A program made the position numbers and the translations under genes. Under the pieces are notes generated by a model. The model saw nothing but the letters and a program-made list of their open reading frames with translations. It did not search any database and was not told the origin of the DNA. Shown here piece by piece: positions 13,677 through 17,866 of a DNA stretch of 17,866 nt. The stretch spans positions 1-17,866 of the forward strand of contig JAKLLJ010000031.1 of the NCBI GenBank assembly GCA_023150215.1, in the 5' to 3' direction. Source of the stretch: Thauera sp. (GTDB lineage Bacteria; Pseudomonadota; Gammaproteobacteria; Burkholderiales; Rhodocyclaceae). The number at the start of each line of letters is the position of its first letter. The first letter of the stretch is position 1.

Positions 13677-14753
13677 ATGAATCCGCTGCTCCAGGTACGC
13701 CAGCACGGCCAGCAGATCTGGCTCGACAATCTCTCCCGCACCCTGCTCAACGACGGCCATCTGGCACGCTTCGTCGCCGACGACGGCGTCGCCGGTGTCA
13801 CCACCAACCCGGCGATCTTCCACAAGGCGATCGCAGACGGGCGCTACTACGAGGACGACCTGGCAGCCCTGAAGCAGCAGGCGTTGAGCGCCGAGGCGCG
13901 CTACGAGGCGCTGGTGATCCCCGACGTGCAGCGTGCCTGCGAGCTGCTCGCGCCAGTGCACCGCGACAGCGACGGCAACACCGGCTACGTCAGCCTGGAA
14001 GTGTCGCCCGCGCTCGCCCACGACGCCGACGGCACGGTGGCGGCCGGACTGCGCCTGAAGGCCGCGGTCGACCGCCCCAACCTGCTGATCAAGGTCCCCG
14101 CCACCGCGGCCGGCCTGGTCGCGATCGAGCGCCTGATCGCCGCCGGGGTCAGCGTCAACGTCACGCTGATGTTCTCGCTCGCCCATTGCGACGCCGTGGC
14201 CGAGGCTTACCTGCGTGGCTTGGCGCAGTTGCACGCCGCCGGCGGCAAGCTCGCGCCGGTGATGTCGGTGGCGAGCCTCTTCCTGTCGCGGGTCGACACG
14301 CTGGTGGACAAGTTGCTGGAGGAGCGCGGCGGCGACCTGCTCGCGCTGCGCGGGGGCACCGCGGTGGCGATGGCGCGGCTGGCCTACCAGGCCTACCAGG
14401 AACGCTTCCACGGCGCCGGCTTCGAAGCCCTGGCGGCAGCGGGAGCGCGTCCTCAGCCCATGCTGTGGGCGAGCACCGGGACCAAGAACCCGGCTTACAG
14501 CGACCTCCTCTATGTCGAGCCGCTGATCGGTGCCGAGACCATCAACACCCTGCCCGACGCCACCCTGGCCGCGCTGCGCGACCACGGCCGCATCGCCGCC
14601 ACGCTCGAGGAAGACGTCGAACAGGCGGCAGCGCATTTCAGCGCGCTCGCGGCAGCGGGCATCGACATGGTCGGCGTTGGCGAGCGCCTGCAGCAGGAAG
14701 GCCTCGCCCAATTCGAACAGGCATTTGCAGGCTTGCTCGCGCTCACCGCCTGA
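13677..14753 (+). CDS. tal: Transaldolase
   Basis: Transaldolase moves a dihydroxyacetone unit between sugar phosphates in the non-oxidative pentose phosphate pathway. The 358-residue protein belongs to the longer bacterial subfamily seen in actinobacteria and many betaproteobacteria, not the 316-residue TalB type. It shows GVTTNPAIFHKAI (40-52), YVSLEVSP (104-111), the Schiff-base lysine in LLIKVPAT (Lys139), SVNVTLMFSL and WASTGTKNPAYSD. The ATG at 13677 has AGGTAG a few bases ahead and begins the family's MNPLLQVRQHGQQIWLDNLSR. The 125-nt gap after truC contains a possible CACAAT -10 near 13616, too weak to call a promoter. With the phosphofructokinase gene elsewhere in the window it serves central sugar phosphate metabolism. 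Confidence 0.95.
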   Translation: MNPLLQVRQHGQQIWLDNLSRTLLNDGHLARFVADDGVAGVTTNPAIFHKAIADGRYYEDDLAALKQQALSAEARYEALVIPDVQRACELLAPVHRDSDGNTGYVSLEVSPALAHDADGTVAAGLRLKAAVDRPNLLIKVPATAAGLVAIERLIAAGVSVNVTLMFSLAHCDAVAEAYLRGLAQLHAAGGKLAPVMSVASLFLSRVDTLVDKLLEERGGDLLALRGGTAVAMARLAYQAYQERFHGAGFEALAAAGARPQPMLWASTGTKNPAYSDLLYVEPLIGAETINTLPDATLAALRDHGRIAATLEEDVEQAAAHFSALAAAGIDMVGVGERLQQEGLAQFEQAFAGLLALTA

Positions 14754-14810
14754 GCGCCGTCGGCACGCCTGCGAACCGCCACGCTTGCAGATCAGGGCAC
14801 GGCCAAGCCG

Positions 14811-14834
14811 GAAAATGCGCGGCTTGCGCCGCGC
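14811..14834 (-). terminator. Probable intrinsic terminator of the cheZ-cheA transcript
   Basis: A perfect 7-bp GC stem (14817-14823 with 14828-14834) closes a 4-nt loop. Read on the minus strand it is followed by ATTTTCC, a short T-run in the right place. It would end transcription coming from cheA after it has crossed the REP cluster. On the plus strand (from tal) the hairpin is followed by CCGGCAC and would be a poorer terminator. Confidence 0.55.
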
Positions 14835-14850
14835 CGGCACAGCCGCTCAG

Positions 14851-14902
14851 CCGCCGTGCAAACGCGGTGTAAGAGACGTTCGCGGCTGCCGCCGCTCCTA
14901 CA
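14851..14902 (-). repeat. REP-type element, inverted copy
   Basis: On the minus strand the REP core (TGTAGGAGC...GCCGCGAA) spans 14902-14879 and is identical to the forward copies over its 24 nt. Downstream of the core a 13-nt stretch GTTTGCACGGCGG (14863-14851 on the minus strand) exactly repeats the tail of forward copy 2 (15064-15076), at a different distance from the core. It faces the tandem copies, forming a head-to-head, BIME-like arrangement. Confidence 0.8.
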
Positions 14903-14960
14903 GCGCCATCGACCGCCGTGACCGCCCACGGCACACCGATGATTCGGCACCGCCTCCGCT

Positions 14961-15121
14961 CGGCTGCGCCCGCCTATGTAGGAGCGGCGGCAGCCGCGAA
15001 TTTCTTTGCACAGCACTCAATGGCCGCGCCCGCTCGCGTAGGAGCGGCGGCAGCCGCGATCATGTTTGCACGGCGGTCTATCGGCTGCGCCGGCCCGTGT
15101 AGGAGCGGCGGCAGCCGCGAA
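14961..15121 (+). repeat. Three tandem REP-type elements with 60-61 bp period
   Basis: The cores GTAGGAGC...GCCGCGA begin at 14978, 15038 and 15099 and are identical over 22 nt; the outer two extend to TGTAG...GCGAA. Each contains the small hairpin GCGGC-GGCA-GCCGC. The larger unit also shares a GGCYGCGCC stretch before the core and TTTGCACRGC after it (15005-15013, 15065-15073), so the 60-61 bp unit was duplicated, not only the core. The style matches REP elements of Pseudomonas and Xanthomonas (GTAGGAGCGGC...), which RAYT transposases mobilise. Open frames across it are Ala-rich artefacts of the repeats. Confidence 0.85.
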
Positions 15122-15206
15122 CTTGCCCGGTACACCCGAAAGAGCACTGCGGCAGGGCGGTCGTTCACGCGCTTGCCCCATGCCGGAGTGCGCGCGCGAA
15201 GTCCGC

Positions 15207-17120
15207 CTACACCGGCTCGAAAAGTGCGGCGCGCGACACGCTGCGGCGGTCGCCGACCGCCTCGAGCAGTTCCTTCATGTCGAGGATCAGTACGATCTGG
15301 CCGTTGGCGAGCGTCGTCACCCCGGCCACGCCCTTGGGCCGGAACACCTCGAGCGACTTGATCACCGCATCCTCGCGCCCGGCGAAGCTGTCGATGGCGA
15401 GGATGAACACCGAGGCGGCGGACTGCATCACCACGCCGTACTGCGGCATCGCCTCGCGCGGCCAGCCGAGCAGTGCCGACAAGGGCACGATCGGCAGCAC
15501 TTCGCCGCGCACCACCATGGTGGCCCTGCCACCGACGTCCTGGATGCTGCCGACATCGACCGGCAGGATCTCGCGCACCATCGACAAGGGCACCGCGAAC
15601 GGCTGCTCGCCCAGGCGCACCAGCAGCACCGGCAGGATCGCCAGCGTCAGCGGCAGGTTGATGAGCAGCGTGGTGCCCTTGCCGAGCTGGGAGTGGATCT
15701 CGATGGTGCCGTTGAGCTTCTGGATGTTGGTGCGCACCACGTCCATGCCGACGCCACGACCGGACACGTCCGACACCTTCTCGGCGGTCGAGAAGCCGGG
15801 CAGGAAGATCAGGTTGTAGCTCTGCCGCTCGTCGAGCGTGCTCGCTTCCTCTTCGCTGATCAGGCCCTGCGCAAGCGCCTTGGCGCGCAGCTTCTCGGCA
15901 TCCATGCCGCGGCCGTCGTCGGCCACGGTGATCACGATGTGATCACCCTCCTGGCGCGCCTCCAGGCGCAGCACCGACTTCGCCGGCTTGCCGGCGGCGG
16001 CACGGCGGGCGGCATCTTCGACACCGTGGTCGACCGCGTTGCGGATCAGGTGGATGATCGGGTCGGCGAGATCCTCGACCATCGTCTTGTCGATCTCCGT
16101 CTCCTCGCCGACCAGCGCCAGCTCCACCTCCTTGCCGAGGTTGCGCGCGAGATCGCGAGCGATGCGCGGATACTTGTGGAACAGGCGACCGATCGGCTGC
16201 ATGCGCGTCTTCATGACCGCGTTCTGCAGGTCGGAGACCAGCAGGTCGAGCTGGCTCACCGCCAGGTCGAGCGCTTGCAGGGTCTCGGTGTCGGTACGGC
16301 CGGCGAGGATGTCGCTGCGCAGCGCGTTGAGCCGGTTCTTGGTCAGGCCGATCTCGCCCGACAGATTGAGCACCTGGTCGAGGCGCGAGGTGTCCACCCG
16401 GATCGAGTTGTCGCGCTGGCGCTCGCCCTCGCGTCGTCCGGTGGGGGCATTGGCGCCGGGAAGATCGGTGGCACGACGCCCGAGGGCAGCGGCCACCACC
16501 GGATCGGCAGCCGCAGGGGGCAGGTCCGCTGGCGCAGCTTCGAGCGCCGGCAGCGGCGCAGCGGCCATCGGCGCAGCGACCGCAGCGCCACCGGTCACGG
16601 CGGCAAAGAGCGCATCCCAGTCGGGCTCGCCCGGCCGCGGGAAGGCCGTACCCGTCGCCAGGGGCTGCGCGGCAACGGCGACCGCTGCCGGCGCCTTGAG
16701 CGGCGCCACCGCCGCCGCGGCCGACGGGGACGCTTCGATCGCCACGCGCAGGGCGTCGAGCAACTCGGGCGCAGCCGGCCCAGGCCGACTGCCGCGCCCG
16801 AGGTCGACGAACATGTCGCGCACCACGCCGGTCGCGGACAGGATCACGTCCATGCGCTCGGGGGTGACCGCGAGCTCGCGCTTGCGGAGCTTGTCGAACA
16901 GGCTCTCGGTCAGGTGGCAGAGGGTGACCAGTTCGGCGGCGCCGAGAAAGCCGGCCCCGCCCTTGATGGTGTGGAAACCGCGGAAGATATCGTTGAGCAG
17001 CCCGGTATCCTCCGGGCTGTGCTCGAGTTCGACGAGTTTGTTGTCCACATCGGACAGCAGGTCACCGGCCTCGACGAGGAAGTCCTGCAGCAGATCCTCC
17101 ATCCCGGCAAAATCGCTCAT
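15207..17120 (-). CDS. cheA: Chemotaxis histidine kinase CheA
   Basis: CheA is the receptor-coupled kinase that phosphorylates CheY (and CheB) in the chemotaxis array. In the 637-residue protein the HPt domain (about 1-108) carries phospho-accepting His50 in FRGFHTIKGGAGFLG. A 107-residue Ala/Pro-rich linker (about 131-237) has no recognisable P2 (CheY-docking) fold, only a short conserved-looking PDWDALFAAVTGG segment (167-179). The dimerisation helices run from about 238 (IRVDTSRLDQVLNLSGEI). The ATPase domain has the N-box HLIRNAVDHGVE (357-368), G1 DDGRGMD (401-407), LPGFST (440-445) and G2 GRGVGMD (454-460). The CheW-like P5 domain covers about 497-630. The start at 17120 has only a weak GGAG upstream. 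It lies 82 nt after cheZ. Its transcript probably ends in the REP region. Confidence 0.96.
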   Translation of the reverse strand: MSDFAGMEDLLQDFLVEAGDLLSDVDNKLVELEHSPEDTGLLNDIFRGFHTIKGGAGFLGAAELVTLCHLTESLFDKLRKRELAVTPERMDVILSATGVVRDMFVDLGRGSRPGPAAPELLDALRVAIEASPSAAAAVAPLKAPAAVAVAAQPLATGTAFPRPGEPDWDALFAAVTGGAAVAAPMAAAPLPALEAAPADLPPAAADPVVAAALGRRATDLPGANAPTGRREGERQRDNSIRVDTSRLDQVLNLSGEIGLTKNRLNALRSDILAGRTDTETLQALDLAVSQLDLLVSDLQNAVMKTRMQPIGRLFHKYPRIARDLARNLGKEVELALVGEETEIDKTMVEDLADPIIHLIRNAVDHGVEDAARRAAAGKPAKSVLRLEARQEGDHIVITVADDGRGMDAEKLRAKALAQGLISEEEASTLDERQSYNLIFLPGFSTAEKVSDVSGRGVGMDVVRTNIQKLNGTIEIHSQLGKGTTLLINLPLTLAILPVLLVRLGEQPFAVPLSMVREILPVDVGSIQDVGGRATMVVRGEVLPIVPLSALLGWPREAMPQYGVVMQSAASVFILAIDSFAGREDAVIKSLEVFRPKGVAGVTTLANGQIVLILDMKELLEAVGDRRSVSRAALFEPV

Positions 17121-17202
17121 GGCTCAGCTTGCTCCAGTTACCGGCGCGGCCACCACGGGCGTTCGCAAACCGGCGCAGACGGGTACCAGCCCCGTCGATT
17201 GA

Positions 17203-17847
17203 TCAGAACCCGAGGCGCTCGAGCAGTTCGTCGACCTGGGACTGGTCCTGCACGACATCACTGCGTCCGCCGGTGTCGATGACGGGGCCGTTGAGCAGGC
17301 CCGAATCGTCCTCTTCGCGGACCTGCGCCGGCGCGGCCTCGATCAGCACCTGCAGGAGCTGGGTCTCGAGGGTGTGGGTGAGTTCGAGCAGGCGCTTGAT
17401 GACCTGCCCGGTCAGATCCTGGAAATCCTGCGCCATCATGATCTCGTGCAACTGCGTGCCCGTCGCACGTGCCCCCTCGCCCACCGCAGTCAGGAATCCG
17501 CGGGTGTCGGCGCTCAGCTCGCGAAAGGCGTCGGGCGTCATGCGTCCGGCGTAGAGCTCGTCCCAGCGCGCGCCAAGCTCATCGGCACCGTTCGCCAGCT
17601 CGTCCTGGATAGGACTCGCGAGGTCGGTGGCGTTGAGCACGCGGCTGGCCGCCTGCTCGGTGGTGCGCGCGACATAGTCGAGGCGCTGGCGGGCATCGGG
17701 AACGGCCGCAGCCGCCTCGTGCAGCGTGGAGTCGAGGCCGAGCTCGCGCAGCGCATCATGCACTTGGCGGGCGAGCTGGCCGAGGCGGTTGTACACCACG
17801 CCATCGCTGGCCGTGGCGACGGCGTCCGCCGGCACCGGTGCGCTCAT
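17203..17847 (-). CDS. cheZ: CheY-P phosphatase CheZ
   Basis: CheZ dephosphorylates phospho-CheY and ends the motor-switching signal. The 214-residue protein has the normal length and the long helical-hairpin composition. The catalytic segment is AQDFQDLTGQVIKR (139-152), in which Asp144 and Gln148 correspond to E. coli Asp143 and Gln147. The C terminus QSQVDELLERLGF is the CheY-docking helix, very close to the E. coli ending. The start is set at the ATG 17847, preceded by AAGGGACG; a GTG at 17865 in the same frame lies at the window edge and is less likely. CheY is expected just upstream, outside the window. Confidence 0.96.
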   Translation of the reverse strand: MSAPVPADAVATASDGVVYNRLGQLARQVHDALRELGLDSTLHEAAAAVPDARQRLDYVARTTEQAASRVLNATDLASPIQDELANGADELGARWDELYAGRMTPDAFRELSADTRGFLTAVGEGARATGTQLHEIMMAQDFQDLTGQVIKRLLELTHTLETQLLQVLIEAAPAQVREEDDSGLLNGPVIDTGGRSDVVQDQSQVDELLERLGF

Positions 17848-17866
17848 CGTCCCTTGTGCCGGCACG

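Larger units (their letters stand above)
14754..15206. other. Non-coding region between tal and cheA
   Basis: This 453-nt gap separates the convergent tal and cheA genes. It contains the probable minus-strand terminator, one inverted and three tandem REP elements, and an 85-nt tail (15122-15206) in which I see nothing. No open frame here resembles a protein. Confidence 0.8.

Noticed and set aside
14961..15121. CRISPR array
   Set aside because: Regular spacing comes from duplication of a 60-61 bp unit whose spacers are similar to each other; the core is a REP hairpin, one copy is inverted and there are no cas genes.
14918..15361. Ala-rich open frames across the REP cluster
   Set aside because: They are translations of the repeated GGAGCGGCGGCAGCC core, with no start signal and no protein-like features.
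15066..17282. 738-codon open frame antisense to cheA
   Set aside because: It mirrors the cheA coding sequence in a GC-rich genome and begins inside the REP cluster; CheA on the other strand has all catalytic motifs.

Overview
The window is about 17.9 kb of GC-rich, gene-dense bacterial chromosome. The gene order exbB-exbD-lpxK-(Trm112-like)-kdsB-adk, a PEP-CTERM protein, an Fe-type superoxide dismutase, CheZ beside CheA, a PPi-type phosphofructokinase and a TruC-type pseudouridine synthase together suggest a betaproteobacterium, most likely Rhodocyclaceae (Thauera/Azoarcus/Zoogloea-like). That placement is inferred from gene content and style, not from a database match.

Layout. (1) At 2-2736 (+), a PotD-like periplasmic binding protein, cut by the left edge, overlaps by 4 nt a membrane diguanylate cyclase with an extracytoplasmic sensor, HAMP and GGDEF. 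No permease or ATPase is visible. (2) At 2737-3536 (+), an AT-rich regulatory island carries a good sigma-54 (GG-N10-GC) promoter in front of a short PEP-CTERM surface protein. (3) At 3567-6228 (-) lie a phosphofructokinase of the PPi-type lineage and a DASS/SLC13 transporter. (4) At 6382-10144 (-) is a compact envelope operon: exbB, exbD, lpxK, a Trm112-like gene, kdsB and adk, several of them overlapping. (5) A 360-nt divergent intergenic region with an inverted pair of DnaA-box-like sites precedes xseA (+), which looks leaderless. (6) On the + strand follow sodB with a strong terminator, truC and tal. (7) At 14754-15206 is a non-coding REP-type repeat cluster: three tandem copies with a 60-61 bp period and one inverted copy. 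(8) At 15207-17847 (-) lie cheZ and a CheA lacking a recognisable P2 domain. Their transcript probably runs through the REP cluster to a terminator near 14811-14834.

How it fits together. Much of the window is housekeeping: lipid A/KDO supply, energised transport, nucleotide balance, sugar phosphate metabolism, DNA repair and oxidative defence. Three parts concern environmental sensing and surface behaviour: the binding protein/cyclase pair (c-di-GMP), the PEP-CTERM protein (exopolysaccharide-linked sorting) and CheA/CheZ (motility). The best candidate for an under-described system is the binding protein/cyclase pair. It resembles the NspS-MbaA polyamine sensor in design, but the acidic residues that anchor polyamines in PotD appear to be replaced. 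I see no defence island, prophage, CRISPR array or biosynthetic cluster.
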